From Saprospiraceae bacterium (GTDB taxonomy: Bacteria > Bacteroidota > Bacteroidia > Chitinophagales > Saprospiraceae), in assembly GCA_007134625.1 (NCBI GenBank), contig SLKL01000123.1:1-5566 (forward strand): a stretch of DNA of 5,566 bases, read 5' to 3'. The notes below the pieces were generated by a model, which was given only the letters and a program-made list of their open reading frames with translations, was not told where the DNA came from and made no database searches. Below are positions 1-5,515 of this stretch, piece after piece. A program made the position numbers and the translations under genes. The stretch's first letter is position 1, and every line of letters begins with the position of its first letter.

Positions 1-1188
1 ACACCCATGATTGTTTTTATCAATAAACTAGACAGAGAAGGTCTAGACGGATTTGAACTACTGGATGAAATAGAAGAAAAATTGGGTATGAAGGTCTGTC
101 CCCTAAGTTGGCCCGTTGGTATGGGACAAAGACTTAAGGGGGTTTATAATATATTTGAGGGTAAACTCAATCTCTTCAGACCACATGGGAAACAAGAGGA
201 GGAAGACACAGTTGTTATATCAGATTTAGATAGCGACGAACTTGAAAAGCAGCTTGGAGAAAATGCGGCTGATGAATTGAGGTCAGAAATGGAAATCATA
301 GAAACGGTTTATCCTACTTTAGATATCGAGAAGTACCGGGAAGGTAAACTCAACCCGGTTTTTTTCGGAAGTGCAATCAATAATTTTGGAGTTAAAGAAT
401 TATTGGATTGCTTTATCAGTATTGCTCCCGGCCCACTCGCTCGTAAGACAGATAGCCGAACTGTGGAACCGTTAGAAAAAGATTTCTCGGGTTTTATTTT
501 TAAAATCCATGCCAATATGGACCCAAGGCACAGAGATAGGATCGCCTTTCTTAGAATCTGCTCAGGCAAATTTGAACGAAATGTCAATTATCAGCATGTT
601 CGACTAGGGAGACAGATGCGTTTTTCTAATCCAACTGCTTTTATGGCAGAAAAAAAATCAATAGTAGATGAGGCTTTCCCGGGAGATATCATTGGTTTGT
701 ACGATTCCGGCAATTTCAAAATCGGTGACACCCTAACTGAGGGAGAATTATTCAAATTTATTGGAATCCCAAATTTTAGTCCAGAGCAATTCAGGTACGT
801 GGTCAATAAAGATCCGATGAAAACAAAACAACTGGACAAAGGCTTAGACCAACTGATGGACGAGGGTGTGGCTCAGCTTTTTACCAAATTAGACAACAAC
901 CGAAAAATCATAGGAACAGTAGGAGCACTGCAGTTTGAAGTCATCCAATACAGACTCGAACACGAATATGGAGCAAAATGTGATTATGAGCCGGTATCTA
1001 TATATAAAGCATGTTGGGTGCACTCAAAAAACAAGGAAGAACTAAAAGCTTTTGAACAACGGAGAAAAAACAACCTTGCCCTTGATAAAAAAGGGCAACT
1101 GGTATTTCTGGCAGAATCACAATGGGCTCTGCAAAGGGTTCAGGAAGCGCACCCGGAAATTGAGTTTTTATTTAAATCAGAAATCTAG
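1..1188 (+). CDS. prfC: Peptide chain release factor 3 (RF3), 5'-truncated by the window edge
   Basis: RF3 is a cytoplasmic translational GTPase that removes RF1/RF2 from the ribosome after peptide release. The frame is open from base 1 (Thr-Pro before the Met at 7), so that Met is internal. By comparison with the roughly 530-residue family, about 135 N-terminal residues (P-loop and switch regions) lie outside the window. Counting from the Met at 7, visible parts are: the G4 motif NKLD at 6-9; the G5-like GSAINNFGV at 121-129, which closes the G domain; a beta-barrel domain II at about 160-245 (FSGFIFKIHANMDPRHRDR, then PGDIIGLYDSGNFKIGDTL); and the RF3-specific C-terminal domain from about 257, including GALQFEVIQYRLEHEYG at 306-322. 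These segments separate RF3 from EF-G and other GTPases. The frame is intact and the natural C-terminus is present. The thiolase follows 86 nt later on the same strand and could be partly co-transcribed. Family assignment is near certain. Confidence 0.96.
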   Translation, partial: TPMIVFINKLDREGLDGFELLDEIEEKLGMKVCPLSWPVGMGQRLKGVYNIFEGKLNLFRPHGKQEEEDTVVISDLDSDELEKQLGENAADELRSEMEIIETVYPTLDIEKYREGKLNPVFFGSAINNFGVKELLDCFISIAPGPLARKTDSRTVEPLEKDFSGFIFKIHANMDPRHRDRIAFLRICSGKFERNVNYQHVRLGRQMRFSNPTAFMAEKKSIVDEAFPGDIIGLYDSGNFKIGDTLTEGELFKFIGIPNFSPEQFRYVVNKDPMKTKQLDKGLDQLMDEGVAQLFTKLDNNRKIIGTVGALQFEVIQYRLEHEYGAKCDYEPVSIYKACWVHSKNKEELKAFEQRRKNNLALDKKGQLVFLAESQWALQRVQEAHPEIEFLFKSEI

Positions 1189-1211
1189 TGATAATTAGTG
1201 CAAATAAATAA

Positions 1212-1237
1212 AACAACAGCTACATTAGCCTGTTGTT
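1212..1237 (+). terminator. Small hairpin after prfC, weak terminator candidate
   Basis: AACAACAG (1212-1219) pairs perfectly with CTGTTGTT (1230-1237). Inside it, CTA (1220-1222) pairs with TAG (1226-1228) around a CAT loop, leaving C1229 bulged. It begins 24 nt after the prfC stop codon. The 3' flank is ATAAAG, not a U-run, so if it acts as a terminator it is a leaky one. It could equally be an mRNA 3'-end or processing structure between prfC and the thiolase gene. The pairing is seen directly; the role is inferred. Confidence 0.4.
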
Positions 1238-1274
1238 ATAAAGAATTGAATTTTAAACCTATAACCATATCAAA

Positions 1275-2453
1275 ATGAACGAAGTATATATTTTATCTTA
1301 CGCCAGGACTCCTTTTGGAAGTTTTGGTGGAAAATTAGCAGGTTTTACAGCACCTCAATTAGGATCTTTAGCCATCAAAGCAGCAATCGAAAGAGCGGGT
1401 TTGCAATCTGATCAGATCAATGAAGTGATTTTTGGGAATGTAATATCTGCCAACCTTGGTCAGGCCCCTGCCAGGCAGGCAGCATTGGGAGCTAATATTC
1501 CAAATTCCGTACCTTGTACCACAATAAATAAAGTTTGTTCCTCAGGAATGAAATCAATAATGATTGGTGCTCAGTCAATAATGACAGGACAAAATGATAT
1601 AGTCATTGCCGGAGGAATGGAAAGTATGTCCAACATTCCTTACTATCTGGACAAGGCCAGATTTGGCTACAAATTCGGGGGGGGCAAATTAATTGACGGA
1701 ATGCAAAGAGATGGTCTCTCCGACGCCTATGACCACAATGCAATGGGTGTTAGCTCTGACTTAACTGCGGAAAAATTCAATATCAGCCGACAGGAACAGG
1801 ACCGCTTTGCGATTCAGTCATATAAAAGATCTGCAGAAGCTACAGAAAAGGGCTATCTGGCTGAAGAAATCACTCCGGTTAGCATCCCTCAGCGAAAAGG
1901 GGATCCAGTGATAATGAACGAGGATGAGGAATTCAGAAAAGTAAAATTTGAGAAAGTAGGTGCTTTGAGGCCTGCATTTGGCAGAGAAGGTACTGCAACT
2001 GCAGCCAACTCTTCGACCATTAATGATGGTGCTGCATCTGTAGTATTAATTAGCGGTAAAAAATTAGAAGAATTAGGACTAAAACCATTAGCTAAAATTT
2101 TGAGTTTTGCTGATGCTGCACAGGAGCCCAAGTGGTTTACCACTACCCCACCAAGTGCAGCCAGAGCAGCAATCAATAAAGCTGGATTGAGTATCTCAGA
2201 CATTGATTTCTGGGAGGTCAATGAGGCTTTTTCCTTAGTAACACTTGCCTTTAATCAGTCACTACAACTAGACGAATCAAAAGTAAACGTATTTGGTGGT
2301 GCGGTATCTCTTGGACACCCCATAGGTGTATCAGGAACAAGGATTACCGGGACACTTGCCAATATATTGAAGCTTAAAAACGGTACCTACGGTTGTGCTG
2401 CTATTTGCAATGGTGGGGGTGGAGCCTCAAGTATTGTGATTCAAAAAGTTTAA
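1275..2453 (+). CDS. Acetyl-CoA C-acetyltransferase (thiolase, biosynthetic/ACAT1-like)
   Basis: This enzyme reversibly condenses two acetyl-CoA into acetoacetyl-CoA, or cleaves acetoacetyl-CoA, in short-chain fatty acid, ketone-body or branched-chain amino acid metabolism. At 392 residues it is full length. All catalytic elements of the thiolase superfamily are visible: nucleophile Cys88 in NKVCSSGMK, the NEAF motif at 316-319, His348 in GGAVSLGHPIG, and acid/base Cys378 in ICNGGGGASS. GGMESMSNIPY (113-123), the CNGGGGAS ending and Val344 in AVSLGHP resemble the mitochondrial, potassium-activated ACAT1 type more than the CIGGG type of PhaA/AtoB. Potassium dependence is inference. The Met at 1275 is chosen because MNEVYILSYARTPFG is the standard family N-terminus; it has an A-rich upstream stretch and no Shine-Dalgarno. 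I found no clear TAnnTTTG promoter in the 86-nt gap after prfC. An intrinsic terminator follows the stop by 9 nt. atoB or thlA would be usual labels, but pathway cannot be told from this context. Confidence 0.95.
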   Translation: MNEVYILSYARTPFGSFGGKLAGFTAPQLGSLAIKAAIERAGLQSDQINEVIFGNVISANLGQAPARQAALGANIPNSVPCTTINKVCSSGMKSIMIGAQSIMTGQNDIVIAGGMESMSNIPYYLDKARFGYKFGGGKLIDGMQRDGLSDAYDHNAMGVSSDLTAEKFNISRQEQDRFAIQSYKRSAEATEKGYLAEEITPVSIPQRKGDPVIMNEDEEFRKVKFEKVGALRPAFGREGTATAANSSTINDGAASVVLISGKKLEELGLKPLAKILSFADAAQEPKWFTTTPPSAARAAINKAGLSISDIDFWEVNEAFSLVTLAFNQSLQLDESKVNVFGGAVSLGHPIGVSGTRITGTLANILKLKNGTYGCAAICNGGGGASSIVIQKV

Positions 2454-2462
2454 AAAGAACAT

Positions 2463-2496
2463 AAAAAAAGGGGCTTCGATTGAGGCCCCTTTTTTT
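2463..2496. terminator. Bidirectional rho-independent terminator between convergent genes
   Basis: GGGGCTTC (2470-2477) pairs with GAGGCCCC (2482-2489) across the four-base loop GATT, with one U-G pair. The stem is flanked by seven A (2463-2469) and seven T (2490-2496), which extend the pairing to 15 bp and give a U-tract on either strand. It starts 9 nt after the thiolase stop codon and lies 31 nt beyond the stop codon of the baeRF-like gene on the opposite strand, so it can end both transcripts. Confidence 0.93.
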
Positions 2497-2527
2497 GTAG
2501 CTAATGTTATTTGCTTTTTGCTTGTGA

Positions 2528-3598
2528 CTAATATCTCAAGGTAAGTGCAATTCCCTGATGTTTTTCCAGTTGTCCATTATCTAAGAATACAACGTTTCCG
2601 CCCATACTTAAATGCACTTCCATCAATTCATCAATAATATCATCAATTACCCCGGGTTCGTTCTGATCCTCTACCAATTCCAGTCTGCCGCTTTCCAATA
2701 TTCTCGCCGGCTGAAAAAAGTCATCTTCTACCAATAATACGTCTCCTCTTCCCTGATTTACCATGGTCCAGACATCATTCAGGTCTGTAGCAAATTTATT
2801 TTGACCAACTGCTTGTCCTAAATTATCTAAAGCCTCAGATTTAGACTTTCTAATGTGCTCTAATGCTACTGGCCATGCCTCTTTAACCATTTCGTAAGCC
2901 GACAAGCTGTCCAGGTTCTTTTTAATCTCTCCGATGATGATTCTCTTGTTATCGCATACCTCATGAAAAAAGGCAATGTTTCTATCTGCGCCGGTAATTA
3001 CCACTCCTGCCGGATGTTCCTTATGGAATTCCTGAAGCGTTTTATCAACACGATTTATGAACTCTCTGCTCATGTTATCCTGTTTTTCTCCCATCGATCT
3101 TTTTAGGGTATCTGTATTGTAGAGTTCATTTTGAATTGGAAAGCCATTTCCTCTAAGCTCCCTCACGGGTCTGTCAGCAAATGCTTCAAAAAGCTGAACT
3201 TCATTAAGATTTAATCTGAGGATGTAGTAATGCTCAGACTTATGGAGAGCCCTTACAAGATCCCGGGTAGCAAAATTCCTGTCGATTATAACACGATTAT
3301 CCACCTCAATAGGCAGTCTAACATGTTTGGCAGTATCTCTATTTGCAAAAATCACCAAGCTATCCAGGTTTAAATTGTGGTCAAAACCATCCTCATACTT
3401 CTTGAGATTATCTAACACAGCCCCAACTTCTCTTTTATTGAATTCTTCCAGTAAACGGTTTTCAGCTTCTTTCAATAAGTTTCTAAGCTTAGTAGAGTCT
3501 TTCTTGTTTTCAGGATGGGTTCTATGCGTCTTCATCAATACAGTCACACTCGGATAATCAATAACATCCTTAATTTCCTTTAATACATTTTCTATCAT
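2528..3598 (-). CDS. baeRF-type protein (bacterial eRF1/Pelota homologue), candidate ribosome hibernation or rescue factor
   Basis: This 356-residue soluble protein has the three-part layout of bacterial homologues of archaeal/eukaryotic release factor 1, and looks closest to the baeRF3-like group. Domain 1 (about 1-115) opens with YPSVTVLMKTHRTHPENKKD at 15-34 followed by a charged helix, a layout I associate with baeRF3. Domain 2 (about 120-230) contains HYYILRLNLNEVQLFEA (123-139) and GVVITGADRNIAFFHEV (198-214). Domain 3 (about 233-356) contains GRGDVLLVEDDFFQPARI (283-300) and ends MGGNVVFLDNGQLEKHQGIA followed by LTLRY, the type of ending seen in eRF1/Pelota domain 3. There is no GGQ peptide-release motif; the nearest, GGN at 333-335, lies in domain 3. 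Stop-codon-dependent peptide release is therefore unlikely. Balon, a characterised relative in Psychrobacter, binds the ribosomal A site with EF-Tu during stress. A similar role here is inference from family. No signal peptide or membrane segment is seen. The gene has its own promoter and converges on the thiolase. Confidence 0.78.
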   Translation of the reverse strand: MIENVLKEIKDVIDYPSVTVLMKTHRTHPENKKDSTKLRNLLKEAENRLLEEFNKREVGAVLDNLKKYEDGFDHNLNLDSLVIFANRDTAKHVRLPIEVDNRVIIDRNFATRDLVRALHKSEHYYILRLNLNEVQLFEAFADRPVRELRGNGFPIQNELYNTDTLKRSMGEKQDNMSREFINRVDKTLQEFHKEHPAGVVITGADRNIAFFHEVCDNKRIIIGEIKKNLDSLSAYEMVKEAWPVALEHIRKSKSEALDNLGQAVGQNKFATDLNDVWTMVNQGRGDVLLVEDDFFQPARILESGRLELVEDQNEPGVIDDIIDELMEVHLSMGGNVVFLDNGQLEKHQGIALTLRY

Positions 3599-3652
3599 GG
3601 TTCAATTTTTATGTTTTAATCATTGCACATGGCAGTGATGTCTAAATTTTTG

Positions 3653-3684
3653 CAAAAGTAGAAAAAAATTGAAATTTAAACGAA
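3653..3684 (-). promoter_or_regulatory. Bacteroidota-type promoter for the baeRF-like gene
   Basis: Read on the minus strand, TACTTTTG (3660-3653) matches the Bacteroidota -7 element TAnnTTTG exactly. TTCG (3684-3681) is one mismatch from the -33 element TTTG, with a 20-nt spacer. Transcription would start near 3646, giving a leader of roughly 48 nt before the ATG at 3598. It is the best such match in front of this gene. Confidence 0.6.
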
Positions 3685-3710
3685 TAGGATTAACTGTTTA
3701 ACTGATTGGT

Positions 3711-3738
3711 AAAAAATAAAAAGCTGGTATCAACTTTT
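3711..3738 (-). terminator. Minus-strand intrinsic terminator-like hairpin
   Basis: Read on the minus strand, AAAAGTTG (3738-3731) pairs fully with CAGCTTTT (3726-3719) around the loop ATAC, using one U-G pair. It runs into a U-rich tail (T5-A-T6, 3722-3711). On the plus strand the wobble becomes a C/A mismatch and no U-run follows directly, so the structure is polar and points to minus-strand termination. It could end a transcript from the SDR gene, whose stop codon is about 280 nt upstream, or an unrecognised minus-strand RNA. It also insulates the baeRF promoter just beyond it. Confidence 0.6.
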
Positions 3739-3770
3739 GGTTTATTAATCAAAATTTAATCGACTCTTAA

Positions 3771-3800
3771 TTTGTACCATATGTTTGAAAACTAATTTTG
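3771..3800 (+). promoter_or_regulatory. Near-consensus Bacteroidota promoter upstream of a small open frame
   Basis: TTTG (3771-3774), an 18-nt spacer and TAATTTTG (3793-3800) match the -33/-7 pattern (TTTG and TAnnTTTG) at both boxes. The predicted start of transcription is near 3805-3808. No recognised gene lies downstream on this strand, only the 57-codon frame at 3837-4010. This is the strongest plus-strand promoter match seen in the window. Confidence 0.6.
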
Positions 3801-3836
3801 TAGATGAATTTAGGAATTCTAACAAAAACAAGCATT

Positions 3837-4010
3837 ATGGAAAAGCATTACAGCCGATTATCTATTATAGATGGAGAAATTTACTCCTCTGAATTTACCA
3901 TTTTTGAAAACTTCCAGCAAGAGCAGACCAATTCGATTAAGCATCGAAAGTTACTCCAATTTGACAGGATTTGCACCGGTCGCAAGACAGGAGAAAACCA
4001 ATTGGGTTAA
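3837..4010 (+). CDS. Candidate small protein of 57 residues, unknown function
   Basis: I do not recognise this family. The frame starts MEKHYSRLSI and ends RKTGENQLG. It has no membrane segment, signal peptide or metal-binding cluster, and its single Cys is in the C-terminal part. The first half is acidic and aromatic (DGEIYSSEFTIFENF) and the last twenty or so residues are basic. Support comes from the near-consensus promoter whose start would fall about 30 nt before this ATG. An in-frame ATG at 3804 lies at or before the expected transcription start and is therefore disfavoured. Translation initiation would rely on the A-rich sequence AACAAAAACAAGC; there is no Shine-Dalgarno. The stop codon is 4 nt from that of the convergent SDR gene. 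Another frame (3871-4083) overlaps but runs into the SDR gene's 3' end. The locus could instead be a non-coding RNA; without homologues, coding status is uncertain. Confidence 0.4.
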   Translation: MEKHYSRLSIIDGEIYSSEFTIFENFQQEQTNSIKHRKLLQFDRICTGRKTGENQLG

Positions 4011-4014
4011 ATAC

Positions 4015-4935
4015 TTAAATTTTCCTGTTCTTAAGGTCTTTCAATGCGGTGCTTGCATCGATAAAATTAAATTTATACCCTAAATTCTGAATGCGTTTAG
4101 GAATAACCTTGTTACTGTTTAATACAAGAGCAGCCATTTCACCCATAGCCAACTTCAATGCAAAACCTGGCGCAGGGAGCTTTATTGCAGGTCTTCCCAT
4201 TCCTTTAGCTATGGCCGAGACCATTTGTTTTTGAGTAATCGGCTTAGGAGAAACAGCATTAAAAACTCCATCTGCTTTTTCATTGGTTAGTAAAAACAAA
4301 ATCATCTTCACTATATCATCAATGTGAACCCACGGCATATATTGCTTACCCCCACCCAATAATGCGCCAACCCCAAGGCGTTGAGGGTTAGCCATTTGCG
4401 GCAATGCACCCCCTTTGGTACTGAGTACTATACCAATACGTACTTTAACCACCCTTGTAAAGGGAATCATAAGGTCTGCTGCTTTCTCCCACTCAATAGT
4501 AGTTTGTGCTAAAAAGTCATCTCCGGGCTCTGAATCTTCGGTTAATTCTTCTTCCCCTCTGTCTCCGTAATACCCTACGGCTGAAGCAGAAAGATACACC
4601 TCCGGCTTCAGTTTGCCTCCCTGCATGTATTTTTCAAAAGTTCGCGCTGCATTCACCCTGCTTTGGATAATGACTTTTTTTCGCTCTTTTGTCCACTTTT
4701 TGTCAGCAATACCGGCACCTGCAAGATTAATAACTACATCTACCTTTTCTAATTCAGGATGAGAAATTTCCCTGTCATCAACTGACCATTGGTAGGCCTG
4801 TATTCCGTTATAAGCTCCTGCCTTTCTACTTAGAAATTCAACCTTACAACCTTCTTTTTTTAAAAAGTCACTTAGATGTCCTCCTATGAGTCCTGTGCCA
4901 CCGGCGATTAATACTCTTTTATCTGCTAAAGTCAT
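4015..4935 (-). CDS. TIGR01777-family NAD(P)-dependent epimerase/SDR protein (YfcH/SDR39U1-like)
   Basis: This is a cytoplasmic atypical short-chain dehydrogenase/reductase of the group that includes E. coli YfcH and human SDR39U1; its physiological substrate is not established. At 306 residues it is full length. The N-terminal Rossmann fold has the dinucleotide-binding glycine motif AGGTGLIGG (11-19) and a basic Arg37-Lys38 after strand 2, compatible with NADPH preference (inference). NLAGAGIADKKW (70-81) and SASAVGYYGD (116-125) are hallmarks of the family, the latter carrying the Ser/Tyr active-site region. WVHIDDIV (202-209) is also typical. Residues from about 250 form the DUF1731-type C-terminal segment (PAIKLPAPGFALKLAMGEMA, later LGYKF). 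MTLADKRVLIAGGTG is the natural family start. The leader contains a perfect 7-bp inverted repeat but no clear TAnnTTTG promoter. The gene converges on the small open frame with 4 nt between stop codons. Confidence 0.92.
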   Translation of the reverse strand: MTLADKRVLIAGGTGLIGGHLSDFLKKEGCKVEFLSRKAGAYNGIQAYQWSVDDREISHPELEKVDVVINLAGAGIADKKWTKERKKVIIQSRVNAARTFEKYMQGGKLKPEVYLSASAVGYYGDRGEEELTEDSEPGDDFLAQTTIEWEKAADLMIPFTRVVKVRIGIVLSTKGGALPQMANPQRLGVGALLGGGKQYMPWVHIDDIVKMILFLLTNEKADGVFNAVSPKPITQKQMVSAIAKGMGRPAIKLPAPGFALKLAMGEMAALVLNSNKVIPKRIQNLGYKFNFIDASTALKDLKNRKI

Positions 4936-4973
4936 AGTTAGGTATTTTAGAGATACAATTGATAAAGTTGGAT

Positions 4974-4993
4974 AATTGTTCTATTCAACAATT
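4974..4993. repeat. Perfect 7-bp inverted repeat in the SDR gene leader
   Basis: AATTGTT (4974-4980), spacer CTATTC, AACAATT (4987-4993). It lies 39-58 nt upstream of the SDR start codon and 22 nt past the A/U-tract of the tRNA terminator. Size and position would suit an operator or a leader hairpin, but in such AT-rich DNA chance is quite possible. Confidence 0.4.
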
Positions 4994-5014
4994 CAGATCA
5001 TTCTTGCCTACACT

Positions 5015-5049
5015 AAAAAAGCCCTAACCAAATTTATGGTTAAGGCTTT
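5015..5049 (-). terminator. Rho-independent terminator of tRNA-Pro
   Basis: Read on the minus strand, a 12-bp stem pairs 5049-5038 (AAAGCCTTAACC) with 5029-5018 (GGTTAGGGCTTT), including one U-G pair, around an 8-nt loop. It ends in six U (5020-5015). It starts 8 nt after the tRNA 3' end at 5058. On the plus strand the U-G pair becomes a mismatch, which supports minus-strand use. Confidence 0.92.
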
Positions 5050-5057
5050 GAAAATAG

Positions 5058-5131
5058 TCGGGATGACAGGATTTGAACCTGCGACCACTCGCCCCCCAGA
5101 CGAGTACTCTACCGGACTGAGCTACATCCCG
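5058..5131 (-). tRNA. tRNA-Pro (anticodon GGG)
   Basis: The 74-nt cloverleaf folds completely on the minus strand: acceptor CGGGATG/CATCCCG (7 bp, with the C1-G72 pair characteristic of proline tRNAs); D arm GCTC/GAGT around AGTCCGGTA; anticodon arm CTCGT/GCGAG with loop CTGGGGG; variable TGGTC; T arm GCAGG/CCTGT with loop TTCAAAT; and discriminator A73 at 5058. The anticodon GGG (5097-5095) reads CCC and CCU codons. CCA is not encoded, since A73 is followed by CTATT, so it must be added by nucleotidyltransferase. Its 5' end is only 12 nt after the stop codon of the four-helix gene, and no TAnnTTTG promoter lies in that gap. It is therefore probably processed from a shared transcript. A terminator follows its 3' end. 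Confidence 0.97.
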
Positions 5132-5143
5132 AAATTATTCATC

Positions 5144-5515
5144 TTAATGGTGAGAAGAATCTCTGTCTTTTCTCTGACTTCTTATCATTCCAAGTAGCAT
5201 TCTGGATATTTTATCGAGGTCATTGTAAAAATCTTCGAACTCATCCTCAGCTATGGCATCGATATCCTTTAGCAAATGAAGTAATGTCACCGCTTCAAAA
5301 ACCAACACACGCGCATCCGTGTAATGTTTCTTTTTTTCACTATACCCTAATCTAGCAGTTCCTTCAGCAAGTTCTGCTCCGATACCGGTAATGATGACTT
5401 TAAAGCGATTGGCTACCGCTTCATCCATTGTGGGATGATAAGCTACCCACTTAAACATTTTACTACTCGTAAGTCTGATCTCCTGATAGAGATCTAATTT
5501 TTCAAAATCAAACAT
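5144..5515 (-). CDS. Four-helix-bundle protein, S23/23S rRNA intervening-sequence family-like
   Basis: This 123-residue, highly helical cytoplasmic protein is of the family first described as ORFs inside 23S rRNA intervening sequences; its members form pentameric four-helix bundles and their function is unknown. The family pattern is recognisable: the opening FEKLDLYQEIRLTSSKMFKW (4-23), the central VIITGIGAELAEGTARLGYS (40-59, equivalent to the usual IPSNIAEG segment), then YTDARVLVFEAVTLLHLL (65-82), and a final helix DLDKISRMLLGMIRS (99-113) followed by a basic, polar tail. Length is typical (about 115-130). MFDFEKLDLYQ is the natural start. The leader 5516-5566 shows no clear promoter or Shine-Dalgarno, so the promoter may lie beyond the window edge. 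It is not inside an rRNA gene here: tRNA-Pro lies 12 nt downstream on the same strand, suggesting one transcript. The family is loose in sequence, so the assignment rests on this pattern and size. Confidence 0.82.
   Translation of the reverse strand: MFDFEKLDLYQEIRLTSSKMFKWVAYHPTMDEAVANRFKVIITGIGAELAEGTARLGYSEKKKHYTDARVLVFEAVTLLHLLKDIDAIAEDEFEDFYNDLDKISRMLLGMIRSQRKDRDSSHH

Larger units (their letters stand above)
3599..4014. other. Intergenic region of 416 nt between two minus-strand genes
   Basis: This is the only long stretch without a confidently identified gene. It contains the minus-strand promoter of the baeRF-like gene (3653-3684), a minus-strand terminator-like hairpin (3711-3738), a plus-strand promoter (3771-3800) and the small open frame (3837-4010). 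From 3661 to 3770 it is very AT-rich, with no direct repeats or tRNA-like folds that I could find. I saw no minus-strand frame of convincing length here. Confidence 0.7.

Noticed and set aside
650..657. A8 run in prfC as a programmed frameshift site
   Set aside because: It encodes Glu-Lys-Lys in the RF3 frame, which stays intact to a normal C-terminus; no stimulatory structure or alternative-frame product is apparent.
309..839. Two minus-strand frames (309-587 and 591-839) opposite prfC
   Set aside because: Both lie wholly within a confidently identified gene and show no recognisable domain.
1889..2221. Minus-strand frame of 110 codons opposite the thiolase
   Set aside because: Shadow of the thiolase coding sequence; low-complexity Ala/Ser/Leu composition and no independent promoter.
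3327..3557. Plus-strand frame of 76 codons opposite the baeRF-like gene
   Set aside because: Shadow of a well-supported gene; no promoter or domain.
3962..3976. GACAGGATTTG shared with the tRNA-Pro T-arm region, as if a tRNA fragment or attachment site
   Set aside because: An 11-base identity is expected by chance in a window this size. Similarity fades after about 15 bases and there is no integrase or second repeat.
3942..4014. In-frame extension past the SDR stop codon with a Cys-rich stretch (SCDRCKSCQ)
   Set aside because: The SDR protein already ends at the family's usual length and the extension has only 23 codons before a second stop; readthrough is unsupported.
3988..4027. ACAGG..AAAA / TTTTCCTGT pairing between the convergent stop codons, as a terminator
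   Set aside because: The stem has a two-base bulge, a loop of more than 20 nt and no U-run after it on either strand; too weak to call.
3871..4083. Alternative plus-strand frame of 70 codons overlapping the small candidate gene
   Set aside because: It runs 69 nt into the antisense of the well-supported SDR coding region, and its ATG is farther from the promoter than the one at 3837. It cannot be fully excluded without homologues.
4976..5197. Plus-strand frame of 73 codons containing GMTGFEPATTRP
   Set aside because: This is the antisense translation of the tRNA-Pro gene; the phrase is a common artefact of tRNA T-arm and acceptor sequences, and the frame also overlaps the four-helix gene.
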